Origin: Bog-473 sp963764305 | GTDB taxonomy: Bacteria > Actinomycetota > Acidimicrobiia > Acidimicrobiales > RAAP-2 | DNA: 64,000 bases | Direction: 5' to 3' | NCBI GenBank assembly: GCA_963764305.1 | Contig: CAVXSD010000009.1 | Span: 248,001 to 312,000, forward strand | Shown here: positions 1-8,411 of the stretch, one piece after another | Position numbering within the stretch: position 1 is the stretch's first letter | Layout of the letters: each line of letters begins with the position of its first letter | Translations under genes and position numbers: made by a program | The notes under the pieces: generated by a model | The model's database searches: none | What the model was told of the DNA's origin: nothing | Seen by the model: the letters and a program-made list of their open reading frames with translations, nothing else

Positions 1-1185
1 TCTCCCCCGGGCCACCACCCTGGTGAGGAACTCGTCGTAGCGCGCCACGAGAACCGGCCAACGGAAGTGCTGGTCGACGAAGGCGCGCCCGCGCCTCCCC
101 AGCTCGGCGCGCAGCCCGTCGTCGGACACGAGCCGCTCCAGCACCGCCTCGAATTCAGGGTAGGACGTGAACCACAGTCCCCCGCCGGAGCGCTCGCAGT
201 GCTCCCGGGTCGGCCCGCAGGAGCCGTTGACCAGGACCGGCAGCTGCTCGACCCAAGCCTCGATCACCACGAGTGAGAACGACTCGAGCGCAGACGGCGA
301 GACCGCCACGAGCGCGTCGCGCATGATGTCCCACTTGTCGGACTCGGACACCGCGCCCGTCACCACGATGTCGGGGTGGGGCGGGAGCTCCACCGAGACC
401 GGCCCGACGAGGGCGAGGGCGAGCGGCCCGGGGTGACGCTCCTTGTACGTCGCGAAGTACGACGCCAGCATCTTGGAGCCCTTGTGCTCGTCGACGCGTC
501 CGACGCTGACGAGATAGGGACGCTCCCCCAGCCCCACCAGCTCGCCGCCGGGACGGCCGGCAGCCGCGGAGTCGCCCACACCGAGACCGAGCACGATCTG
601 GGGGCGCTCCGCCACCTGGTACATCCGCTCGACGAGGGTGCGCTCCGACGCCGAATAGAAGCAGAAGGCATCGGCGTCCCCGAAGGTGCCACGGAACACC
701 GACAGGTACAAAGCCGGCTCGTCGTGCGCCGCCGGATGGAACACCGCCGGCACGCGCACCTTGCCGATGCTCGCCACGGTGGGGTGGTAGAGGTACGGGG
801 ACAGGACGACGACGTCGGCGTTCGACGCGCACACGGCGTCGACCAGCTGGGGGGAGACAGGGCCGTTGTAGTCGACCCACCGGTTTCCCTGTTCCCGTGT
901 CGCCAGGCGCGGGGCGAGGCGGACCGTCCCGTCCAGGCCGTAGAAGTCGGGCAGGCGGCCGTGCGCGGACGGGTGACGGTGCACGGTCACTCGGTTGATC
1001 TCGGTGGTCCCCGGCTCCAGGACGTCGGCCCAGGTGATGGCGTCGAGCGCGCAGGTCGTGTGGACCTCGGCGTCCCAGTCCGTCATGGCGTGCAGGTGCT
1101 CGGCCAGCTGGCGCACCGCCGTCTCGGCGCCACCCATGATCTCGAGTCCGTAGCGCGGCGTGACGAACGCCACCTTCGGGCTCAT
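1..1185 (-). CDS. GT4-type glycosyltransferase (3' end outside window)
   Basis: Transfers a sugar from a nucleotide-sugar donor, probably during cell-surface polysaccharide assembly in the cytoplasm. The frame is open for 395 codons from the ATG at 1185 to the window edge, so the C-terminus is missing. It opens with MSPKVAFVTPRYGLEIMGG, the usual N-terminal strand and glycine loop of GT-B enzymes. The C-terminal half carries an E-x7-E motif (ESFSLVVIEAW) and the SVGRVDEHKG donor-domain strand. It is the last visible gene of a minus-strand operon. Its ATG overlaps the TGA of the preceding glycosyltransferase (ATGA) if that gene's frameshift is corrected. The acceptor and sugar cannot be deduced. 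Confidence 0.85.
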   Translation of the reverse strand, partial: MSPKVAFVTPRYGLEIMGGAETAVRQLAEHLHAMTDWDAEVHTTCALDAITWADVLEPGTTEINRVTVHRHPSAHGRLPDFYGLDGTVRLAPRLATREQGNRWVDYNGPVSPQLVDAVCASNADVVVLSPYLYHPTVASIGKVRVPAVFHPAAHDEPALYLSVFRGTFGDADAFCFYSASERTLVERMYQVAERPQIVLGLGVGDSAAAGRPGGELVGLGERPYLVSVGRVDEHKGSKMLASYFATYKERHPGPLALALVGPVSVELPPHPDIVVTGAVSESDKWDIMRDALVAVSPSALESFSLVVIEAWVEQLPVLVNGSCGPTREHCERSGGGLWFTSYPEFEAVLERLVSDDGLRAELGRRGRAFVDQHFRWPVLVARYDEFLTRVVARGR

Positions 1186-1236
1186 GGGCTCCCCACGGCG
1201 GCGGCGACGGCCTCGACGATGCCGGCGGTCACGGTG

Positions 1237-2289
1237 TCACCCGAGAGCTCGCGCGCGCGCGCCGCGCCCCGCGCTGGTCAGCGTGGCGCGGAGTCGCTCG
1301 TCGGTGCACACCCGGTGGACGGCCGCGGCGATGTAGGAGGGGTCGGCGGCGGCCAGCACCAGCGCGGCATCGGCCACCGTGTCGCGGACGGCACCGACGC
1401 CGCGGGTGACGACCGGCACCCCGGCCACCATCGCCTCCACCAGCGGGACCCCGAACCCCTCGTGCTCGGACAGCGAGAGGTACACGTCGGCCGCCCCGAA
1501 GTAGGCCGCCAGCGCCGCGTCCGACACCTCGCCCGGCAGGCGGACCGCGGCGGACAGGCCGAGGTCGTGCACGAAGTCCCTCAGCGCCTTGCTGTACTCG
1601 AAGCTCGACGTGCCACCGACGAGATGCAGGCGGGCCTTCGGGTCGTAGAGGCGGCGGTAGGCCCACAACGCCTTGACCAGATCGTGCTGGGCCTTCGAGG
1701 GCACGATCCGCCCGACGAAGAGGATGTCGGCGCCACCGGCCGCCCCGAGGTCGGTCAGCTCCGCCGCCACCCGCGGGTCTGGGGGTTCCGTGACGCGCTC
1801 GTAGTCGACGAGCACCGGGGCGACCTCGACACGCCGGCAGCCTGCCCGCCGTAACTCGTCCCCGTTGAAGGGGCTGTCGGCCAACCCGAGCAGGGCCTGC
1901 GGGGCCAGGAGCGCCAACTCGTCGGCGGCCGCGGCCGCCCGTTGCACGCTGTGCGGTTCCCAACCGGCGAAGTACTCGGGCCCGGTGAAGTTGTGGAAGT
2001 CGAGGATCAGAGGCAGCCCGCGCTCGGCCAGGTAGCCCGCCACGGCCGAGGACGTCGTGAACTGGTAGATGGCCACGTCGCCCGGCGCCGCATGCTCGGG
2101 GTACATCCAGTGCTTGAACGCCTCGGAGGCCAGGTCGTCGTGGATCGCCTCGGCGAAGATCTCCGAGCGCCAGCCGGCCGCCCGCAGGGCCTCGCGCAGC
2201 TTCAGCGCATGGGTCCCCGTGGCGTCATGCGGGATGAGCGCGGCCATGAACTGGTGCACGGCCACCGGCCTCCCGGCCGCGGCGCTCAC
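1237..2289 (-). CDS. GT4-type glycosyltransferase, C-terminus shifted out of frame
   Basis: A GT-B fold glycosyltransferase of family 4 type, probably adding sugars to the polymer exported by the neighbouring Wzm/Wzt. It has the donor-domain strand ADILFVGRIVPSKAQ and an E-x7-E motif (EHEGFGVPLVEAM). Its ATG overlaps the TGA of the upstream methyltransferase-like gene. The written frame stops at 1237, just after a GCGCGCGCGC run at 1251-1260. One reading-frame change in that run continues the protein with ELSGDTVTAGIVEAVAAAVG and ends in a TGA at 1184-1182 that overlaps the next gene's ATG. That restored overlap is strong evidence that the true gene spans 1182-2289. Confidence 0.85.
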   Translation of the reverse strand: MSAAAGRPVAVHQFMAALIPHDATGTHALKLREALRAAGWRSEIFAEAIHDDLASEAFKHWMYPEHAAPGDVAIYQFTTSSAVAGYLAERGLPLILDFHNFTGPEYFAGWEPHSVQRAAAAADELALLAPQALLGLADSPFNGDELRRAGCRRVEVAPVLVDYERVTEPPDPRVAAELTDLGAAGGADILFVGRIVPSKAQHDLVKALWAYRRLYDPKARLHLVGGTSSFEYSKALRDFVHDLGLSAAVRLPGEVSDAALAAYFGAADVYLSLSEHEGFGVPLVEAMVAGVPVVTRGVGAVRDTVADAALVLAAADPSYIAAAVHRVCTDERLRATLTSAGRGARARALG

Positions 2290-3296
2290 CGTTCCGTTGG
2301 CGCGTACGGCGAGGTGATGGCGGACCGGACCGCGACGACGAGGAAGTCGGTGTCACCCGGACCGGTCTGCGCGACGGCCTCGTACCCGCTCTGCTCCAGC
2401 AGGCTGCACCAGGCTTCGGGCCGCAGCGGACGGCCGGCCGCGAGATCAGCCTCGGGCGGGGCGTCGGCGGACTCCCAGGCCTGGCGGGTCGCCGAATGGA
2501 CGACGAGCGTCCCGCCGGGGGCCAGCCGGGTCCCGACAGCGGCGAGCAACTGACCACGCTCCGCTCCGGCCATCCCGTCGACCGTGCCGCTCAGCACGAT
2601 GCCACCCAGGCCGGCCGCGGCCACCGCCCGCAGGTGCTCCCCCACGGTCTCGCCGCGCAGGTCCAGGGTGCCGAGGTCCACCGCATCGACGGCGCGGGAG
2701 CGGGGGTCCACGCCGTAGGCGTCGCCACCGGCGGCGACGATGCGCCGCACAAGCCATCCGTCACCGCAGGCGGTGTGAAGAATCCGTCCGGGCGCCTTGG
2801 CCACGGCGGCCACGGCGGGCGCGACCCACCAGGCACCGGCGTGGTGCAGGCCGGGGAACTCGATCACGCCGGAGGCCGGGACACGTTGGCCCTCCACCTG
2901 GCGCTCGAGCTCCTGGAGGCGGTCGTCGACGATGTGCAGGGCGCGGCTGACGGCGGACGCCGACTGGCTCATCTGGTGCGTCAGCCACCCGACGTACCAC
3001 AGGAGGAGCGAGCGCATCCCCTTCTTGACGACGGCACCCGCGGCCCGCTCGGACTCGACGGGCACCACGGGGTCGATGAAGGTGGCAGCGTCGACCATCC
3101 GCAGCGCGTCGCCGAGGTCACCGCCCCGGCCCGTCACGGGTGAATGGGCCAGGAAGAGCTCGTCGAGCTCGCGCTCGAGCTTGGGCGGCAGGTCCCCGGA
3201 CGCGCGGCGCAGCCGGACCTCCTCCGCGATCTCCGCCATGACCTGTTCCACGTAGGCCTGCGGGTCCTCAGGGAGCGTCGCCTCCGTCTCGCTCAC
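2286..3296 (-). CDS. SAM-dependent methyltransferase-like protein of the polysaccharide operon
   Basis: A 336-residue protein. The N-terminal half (about 1-140) is helical and charged. The C-terminal half resembles a class I methyltransferase: a strand-loop ILHTACGDGWLVRRI stands in the place of the SAM-binding GxGxG motif, followed by GVDPRS and a late strand LAPGGTLVVH. The first motif is not canonical, so activity is uncertain. It lies between wzt (14-bp gap) and a glycosyltransferase (ATGA overlap). It may modify or cap the growing polysaccharide chain, which is how chain length is fixed in some Wzm/Wzt systems; that role is inferred from position only. Confidence 0.6.
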   Translation of the reverse strand: MSETEATLPEDPQAYVEQVMAEIAEEVRLRRASGDLPPKLERELDELFLAHSPVTGRGGDLGDALRMVDAATFIDPVVPVESERAAGAVVKKGMRSLLLWYVGWLTHQMSQSASAVSRALHIVDDRLQELERQVEGQRVPASGVIEFPGLHHAGAWWVAPAVAAVAKAPGRILHTACGDGWLVRRIVAAGGDAYGVDPRSRAVDAVDLGTLDLRGETVGEHLRAVAAAGLGGIVLSGTVDGMAGAERGQLLAAVGTRLAPGGTLVVHSATRQAWESADAPPEADLAAGRPLRPEAWCSLLEQSGYEAVAQTGPGDTDFLVVAVRSAITSPYAPTER

Positions 3297-3310
3297 TCGG
3301 CTCGGCCTGT

Positions 3311-4594
3311 TCAGATTGGCTGCGCCATCGCAGCCGACACGTCGAATTCACTCTCGCTCGAGATGAGTGCCGCGTGGACGTCCATATGGAGCGTGCCCGT
3401 CGTCTTGCCGGGGTTCATCACTTCGAACGCCCCGGCGTGCTCCTGCCAGTCGTAGAGGATGCCGCCCCGGCTCTGAATGCCAAGGGCGAAGGTGAACGAA
3501 CCGTCGAGCAGGGGCATCCGGACGATGCCGAAGTGCATGACGTTGATGCCCTGCGGGGCGGCGATCTGCGCACCGATGATGGAGGTGTCGGTCCGCACGA
3601 TGGTGTTGCCGTCGGTATCGCGGATCTCCAGGGAGAACACCACATCGTCCATCGCGCGGAGGGCCTCGAACTCCACCCGGATGGTCAGGTCGTCACCGCA
3701 GCGCATGTACGGCACGGTGTTGTCCCCCGAGAACACCCGATGGACGGAGCGGAACCGTACGGGCCGCTCGGCGTCGGGCAGTGCCCCGCTGCCGAGGGAG
3801 TCCGGCATCGCCGGGACGGCGACGAGGGTGGGGTCGACGATCGACATGCCGGCGCCCTCGGACATCAGGCGCTCCCGGAAGATCCGGGTGACCTCGCCCG
3901 GCTCGCCCTCGGCCACCATGCGGCCGTGGCTGAGGACGATGCCCCGGTCGCAGATGGCCCGCACGGTGTCGGCGGCGTGCGTCACCAGCAAAATAGTGCG
4001 GCCCTCCCGTTGGAACTGGTTCACCCGGTCGATGCACTTGCGCTGGAAGCGCTCGTCGCCGACGGCCAGCACCTCGTCGACCACCAGGACGTCGGGGTCC
4101 ACGTTCACGGCGACGGCGAAGCCGAGCCGCACCGCCATGCCCGAGGAGTAGAACTTCACCGGACCGTCGATGAAGTCCTCCAATTCGGAGAAGTCGACGA
4201 TGGCGTCGAAGGCGCGGTCCACCTCACGCTTGGACATGCCGAGCAGCGAGCCGTTCAGGTAGATGTTCTCCCGGCCGGTGAGGTCCTGCTGGAAACCGGC
4301 CCCGAGCTCCAGGAGGCCGGCCAGCTTCCCGCGCACCGCCACCTCGCCCTTGGTGGGTTGGAGCACGCCGCAGATGCACTTGAGCAGCGTCGACTTGCCC
4401 GAGCCGTTGCGGCCGAGAATGCCGAGGGTCTCGCCCTGCTGGACGGTGAGCGAGACCTCGTCGAGGGCCCAGAAGTCCTCGACGTTCTGGCGCTTCCCGC
4501 CGTGGATCAGCCGCTCCTTCAGGGAGTTGTACTGGCCGTGGGCCAGGCGGAAGCGCTTGGAGATGTTGCGGACGTCGACGGCGAAGTCGCTCAC
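3311..4594 (-). CDS. wzt: Polysaccharide ABC transporter ATP-binding protein, Wzt type with C-terminal sugar-binding domain
   Basis: The ATPase that powers export of a lipid-linked polysaccharide across the cytoplasmic membrane with the permease encoded just upstream (4-bp gap). Walker A is GRNGSGKST (about residues 61-69), the signature is a short YSSGM (about 149-153, as usual in this subfamily), and Walker B is VLVVDEVLAVGD (about 169-180). After residue 260 there is an additional beta-rich domain like the Wzt C-terminal domain, which in known systems recognises the modified end of the glycan. The length of 427 residues fits the long form. Glycosyltransferases downstream support an O-antigen or teichoic-acid-like export operon. 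Confidence 0.9.
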   Translation of the reverse strand: MSDFAVDVRNISKRFRLAHGQYNSLKERLIHGGKRQNVEDFWALDEVSLTVQQGETLGILGRNGSGKSTLLKCICGVLQPTKGEVAVRGKLAGLLELGAGFQQDLTGRENIYLNGSLLGMSKREVDRAFDAIVDFSELEDFIDGPVKFYSSGMAVRLGFAVAVNVDPDVLVVDEVLAVGDERFQRKCIDRVNQFQREGRTILLVTHAADTVRAICDRGIVLSHGRMVAEGEPGEVTRIFRERLMSEGAGMSIVDPTLVAVPAMPDSLGSGALPDAERPVRFRSVHRVFSGDNTVPYMRCGDDLTIRVEFEALRAMDDVVFSLEIRDTDGNTIVRTDTSIIGAQIAAPQGINVMHFGIVRMPLLDGSFTFALGIQSRGGILYDWQEHAGAFEVMNPGKTTGTLHMDVHAALISSESEFDVSAAMAQPI

Positions 4595-4598
4595 GCGC

Positions 4599-5444
4599 TC
4601 ACAGCTCCTCCGCGAAGTTGCCCTCGAGCCGGCCGAACGTGGCCAGGGCGACGAGGAACAGGATCAGCCCGAGGATCAATACGCCGAAGGTGAGCACGGC
4701 GTACCACAGGTAGCCGTGCTGGGGCAGTATCGGGGTCGACACGCCGTTGACGATGTAACTCGTCTTGTTGTAGAGGCAGCGCTGGAACACCAGGACCAGC
4801 GGCGTCACCGGGTTGAGCAGGTAGATCCATGTCAGGCTGTGTGGCCCCAGCTTGGCCTCGACGGTCTGATAGGGGTACACGATCGGGCAGGCCCAGAACC
4901 AGGCCGTGAGGACCACCTCGATGAGGTGCTGCGTGTCGCGCAGATACACGTTGACGGAGGACAGCAGCACGGCCAACGCCGAGGCGAGGATCACCCCGGC
5001 GATCAGGGCCACGATGAGCAGCGGGAAGTACGCCACGTCAGGGGGCGCCCGCAGGATCACCATGAAGATCACCATGACGATCGACTGGAAGAAGAAGAAG
5101 ACGCAGGCCGAGCCGACCGCTGCCAGGGCCAGGATCTCCCGGGGGAACGAGACCTTCTTCACGATGCCCGCGTTGTTCACCACGACGCCCGTGCCGGTCA
5201 GGACCCCCAGGGAGAACAAGTTCCACAACAGCAGGCCGGCGAAGAGGTAGATGACGAAGTTCGGCATCCTGTTGTCCAGCAGGATGGAGAAGACGAAGAA
5301 GTAGATCGCCAGCGTCATGGCCGGGGCGATCATGGACCACACCAGCCCGAGCGCCGAGTTCTTGTACTTGACCTTGATCTCGGTGCGGACGAGGTAGATC
5401 AGCAGCTCACGCGAGAGCCAGATCTCGTGCAGCCGCTTTCGCAC
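4599..5444 (-). CDS. wzm: Polysaccharide ABC transporter permease, Wzm/TagG type
   Basis: An ABC-2 family permease of 281 residues forming the membrane channel for polysaccharide export. It has a cytoplasmic N-terminus rich in basic residues (RTEIKVKYKNSALG) and about six hydrophobic segments between residues 35 and 270. The start is a GTG at 5444. It is the first gene of the minus-strand operon and is followed after 4 bp by its ATPase. The 168 bp between it and clpP probably hold the operon promoter, although no clear -35/-10 pair stands out. Confidence 0.9.
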   Translation of the reverse strand: MRKRLHEIWLSRELLIYLVRTEIKVKYKNSALGLVWSMIAPAMTLAIYFFVFSILLDNRMPNFVIYLFAGLLLWNLFSLGVLTGTGVVVNNAGIVKKVSFPREILALAAVGSACVFFFFQSIVMVIFMVILRAPPDVAYFPLLIVALIAGVILASALAVLLSSVNVYLRDTQHLIEVVLTAWFWACPIVYPYQTVEAKLGPHSLTWIYLLNPVTPLVLVFQRCLYNKTSYIVNGVSTPILPQHGYLWYAVLTFGVLILGLILFLVALATFGRLEGNFAEEL

Positions 5445-5612
5445 GCTGATGGTGGGCGTGACGATGCGCGTGCCCGAGCCACGGCGGGCCTCGCCGCCGG
5501 GCGCCCGCCGCCTCGGCGGCCATGGGCGAGCGGTCCGCCACCCTTCTCTCTACGGCCTCGTCAACTCTCGGATCTGCGCCCGACGACGAGGCCGGGACGT
5601 CCAAAGCCACGC

Positions 5613-6231
5613 CTATTTGTTCCCAGCTGCCGCCGTGGCCGTCGAGCGGTCGATCACCTTGTCGATGAAGCCGTACTCGCAGGCCTCGTCCGCCGTGAAC
5701 CAACGGTCGCGATCCGAGTCCGTCTCGATGCGCTCCAGCGGCTGGCCGGTGTGGAACGCGATGCGCTCGGCCATCATTCGCTTGAGGTAGATGATCTGCT
5801 CGGCCTGGATGGCGATGTCGGCCGCCTGGCCCTGCATCGACCCCGATGGCTGGTGCATCAGGATGCGCGAGTGCGGCAGGGCGTAGCGCTTGCCCGGGGC
5901 ACCGGCGCAGAGCAGGAACTGGCCCATGCTGGCCGCCAGGCCCACGCAGATGGTGGAGACGTCGGGCTGGACGTATTGCATGGTGTCGTAGATGGCCAGG
6001 CCGTCGGTCACCGAGCCGCCGGGCGAGTTGATGTAGAGGGAGATGTCCTTCTCGGGGTTCTCGGCCTCCAGGAGGACGAGCTGGGCGCAGACGAGGTTGG
6101 CCGTCACCTGGTCGATCGCGCTCGCCGATGAAGACGATGCGCTCTTTGAGCAGTTGCTGGAAGACCCGCCCGCCGGACTCCAGATCGGCCCCTGCAGCCA
6201 TGATTCGGGGAGCTTCGGATGCGTTTGCCAT
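5613..6231 (-). CDS. clpP: ATP-dependent Clp protease proteolytic subunit, broken by one apparent extra base
   Basis: Serine protease subunit that degrades proteins fed by Clp ATPases in the cytoplasm. The catalytic triad is visible: Ser in GLAASMGQ, His in RILMHQPSG and Asp in ETDSDRDRW. The N-terminus MANASEAPRI begins at 6231 and reads to RIVFIGE near 6113-6120. There the frame changes, and removing one C continues with AIDQVTANLVCAQ in the frame that ends at 5613. The joined product is about 205 residues, normal for ClpP. The gene is usually essential or nearly so, which makes an assembly or read error more likely than true loss. No clpX is in the window. Confidence 0.85.
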
Positions 6232-6312
6232 GGCCACGAGGCTAGTGGGCGGAGAGGGCACCTGTAGGCACACCGCCGTACACTCCCTGTTCACCCGCAT
6301 GACGGGGCCGCT

Positions 6313-6352
6313 GCGGGCGTGGCGGAACTGGCAGACGCGCCGGGTTTAGGTC
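6313..6352 (+). repeat. Left attachment repeat (attL): stranded 5' half of tRNA-Leu
   Basis: Forty bases covering the acceptor 5' strand, D arm and anticodon stem-loop of tRNA-Leu(UAG). They match 32592-32631 with one mismatch (T at 6329, A at 32608, in the D loop). After the anticodon loop the sequence turns into unrelated island DNA, so there is no variable arm, T arm or 3' acceptor strand. This is the left junction of the island. Confidence 0.85.
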
Positions 6353-7009
6353 TGTACGAACGACGTTGTCCCCAGTCGTGGCCGATGATGCGCATTACCA
6401 AAGGCACTGGTCGTCTGCGGTTTCGGGTGAGATAGGGCGTCACTCACTGACGTCCGTTTTCCGTCAAGCGGGATCACTACCGGCGAAGTTGGTGACCCGC
6501 ATGGTGACCCCGAGCGGGCTCCTGGGAGGCCCGGTCCGACACCGGCGTCCTGTCTTGTTCTGAACCCGGATCGCAGCTCACGCGCGGCCGTTCGCGTCGT
6601 CATACCGGCCTCCGCCATTGAATTCACGATCGCGCGGAAAAAACATGGCGAATCGGGCTGCTCGGCGCTCGATTCATTCAAAAACAGGGTGGGAGATTGA
6701 CTTTTCTGGCGACGCCGGGCGGCGCGGGCATTGCGACGGGTCGACGATCGCCGGTTGAATTCTTCCCTTGCTGGCGCTATGGCACGTGGGTGGGCGGGTG
6801 ACTTGAACTCACACTCAGACCGTCCGGGTCAAGGACCGTTCATTCGCGTTAGGGCGGCTACGTGCGGTTATGTCCAACGCCTCATCCGGCTCGGAGGTTT
6901 TCAATCCGCCTGTTTGGCGATGTTTCGTGAGCAATTCCCCCGGCCTCTCCGCGTGCCCGGCGTCGGCGTCATGATCTCGGCCAGCAGGTCGCTGAAGGGG
7001 TCCGGGCCG
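6353..7009. other. Island left end with no recognisable gene
   Basis: About 650 bp with no convincing coding sequence on either strand. It has lower GC than its flanks in places and several short frames without family likeness. The only structure noticed is a pair of GGTGACCC-type repeats at 6488-6508 that resembles DNA just inside the right end of the island. Confidence 0.5.
6488..6508. promoter_or_regulatory. Possible integrase arm-binding site, left
   Basis: GTTGGTGACCCGCATGGTGA at 6488-6507 closely matches GTTGGTGACCCCGTGGTGAC at 32506-32525, allowing a one-base gap. Each copy lies inside the island, 136 bp and 67 bp from the respective attachment repeat. Tyrosine integrases of this class bind such direct arm repeats flanking the core. 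The right copy overlaps the integrase stop codon, so chance similarity cannot be excluded. Confidence 0.35.
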
Positions 7010-7619
7010 GTCGGCCCTGGAAGCCGTTCTAGGGCTTGCAACGCCGCCAGGTGCCTGCCCCACTTGCGGTCAATTACCCGCGTCACTGGTCTCCGAGGGA
7101 AACGTCGGCGACGGTCGAGAGACGCTGGCAGCGAGGTCGTCGGAGTGGACCACGACCTCGACGAGACGAACGATGAGGAAGTCGTCGAGGTACATGTACC
7201 GGCCGCCCTCACCTTCACCCCGAGGGGAGGCGCGACTCGGGACTCAAATCAGTCGATGGGGCGACTCAGCCGGAAGCCGTGAACCGAGTTTGGTTGCGGA
7301 CCTCGTCAAAATGAGCGAGAACGGCGTCCGGCCCCGGCCGGGCTGCGTCTTCCACAGAAGCCTTGAGAGCGTCGCGCAAGGAGGCCGGAAACGGGTCGGG
7401 CGAGTAATACGAGACCGCGTCGACCAAGTCTGCATCGTCAGGCACAGGCAGATCGAGGAATGAGCCGATCCCGGCGACCGATGACACAAGGTGGGCGGTC
7501 AGGGCGCCGACAGTCAGATCGGTCAGCGCCGAAGGCCGCTCCCAGGCAGTGGCGACCTCTGGCGCGGCGACCAGAGGCCGGGCGCACTGGAGCGCCGAGA
7601 GGAAGCCATCAATACTCAC
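7010..7619 (-). pseudogene. Mycothiol-dependent maleylpyruvate isomerase-like (DinB superfamily) gene, decayed
   Basis: The first 117 codons from the ATG at 7619 are intact (MSIDGFLSALQCARPLVAAP) and match the N-terminal domain of actinobacterial maleylpyruvate-isomerase-like proteins, with a TVGALTAHLV segment. After a stop at 7266 the family pattern continues in another frame (YMYLDDFLIVRLVEVVVHSD, then DDLAASVSRP) and in a third frame (GRHLAALQALERLPG). The LDDFL...E..VHSDDLA pattern is typical of this family's C-terminal part. At least two frame changes suggest a pseudogene, though single-base errors recur in this window. Confidence 0.6.
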
Positions 7620-7723
7620 GCCACCGAACGGTAGACGGAGCGGTTCTCCCTCGCCCAGGCTGTTACAGCGAGGCGCTCATCTGGTCACACATCCGACCTA
7701 CGGGGGCACCGATACCCCGGCTT

Positions 7724-8176
7724 CTACGTCATGGGCAAGCGGTACTCCCGCACCCACGTCGTGAGCCCATCTCGTATCTCACAGATGAACATTGCCTTCA
7801 TGATCTGTCTCGAGCCGGTCGTCCTCTCCTCAATGGTGACGGTCCACTCCGCCAGGACGTTCTGGCCATGTACAGCAATCTCGTGGAACTCCCAGCTGAC
7901 TGGATCGAACCGCTCGTAGTTGCGCCGGACTGTGTGTTCGAGTTCGGTCCGACCACGCGTTTGCTCCAGGCCGTCGGCATAAAAGACGAAATCCGCAGCG
8001 AACAGACTCAGGTAGGCATCAAGGTCTTTGCGAAGCCAGGAATCGCGGCGCTTCTCCATAAGGGCTACCGCTTCCGGGCGATCCACACCGCAATGATGCT
8101 CCACCCGAGTGCAACCATGCACTGGTCGATATTGCTTCGGGTACCGGTCGGCCAGCCGCCCAGAAACCCCTGCCAA
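7724..8176 (-). CDS. SnoaL-like / NTF2-fold protein
   Basis: A small cone-shaped NTF2-type fold protein, a family that includes polyketide cyclases, isomerases and proteins of unknown role. The first helix (RRDSWLRKDLDAYLSLFAAD) followed by FVFYADGLEQTRGRTELEHT and a final WVREYRLPM strand fits the SnoaL pattern. The frame opens at 8176, but a GTG at 8086 (VDRPEAVALMEKRRDSW) is a better start because the family usually begins close to the first helix. It is a single gene inside the island with no clear operon partner. The substrate is unknown. Confidence 0.6.
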   Translation of the reverse strand: MAGVSGRLADRYPKQYRPVHGCTRVEHHCGVDRPEAVALMEKRRDSWLRKDLDAYLSLFAADFVFYADGLEQTRGRTELEHTVRRNYERFDPVSWEFHEIAVHGQNVLAEWTVTIEERTTGSRQIMKAMFICEIRDGLTTWVREYRLPMT

Positions 8177-8411
8177 AGTACCAAAGTGTCCTACCTACCC
8201 GGCGAGCTCCTATCACTTGTCAACCCCTCTTTGGGGGCTCGGGAGTGAAACAGCGGACACGACATTGATCGGTCACTCGAGGTGAGGACAAGCTCCTATT
8301 GGGTCACGCGTTTTCGAGATGGTGGCCCGAGCTGAGGGTCGGCGAGTCGCTGGAGAGTCAGCTCCGAAGAGCGACAGTACGGGGGAAAGCCAGACCCAAC
8401 AGCTCGAGGAC

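Noticed and set aside
376..1854. Long open frame on the plus strand opposite the glycosyltransferases
   Set aside because: Its translation is low-complexity Arg/Gly/His-rich without family likeness, and the minus strand encodes clear enzymes. It is a shadow frame of high-GC DNA.
6313..6390. Second functional tRNA-Leu at the left island end
   Set aside because: Only the 5' half is present; no variable arm, T arm or matching acceptor strand follows.
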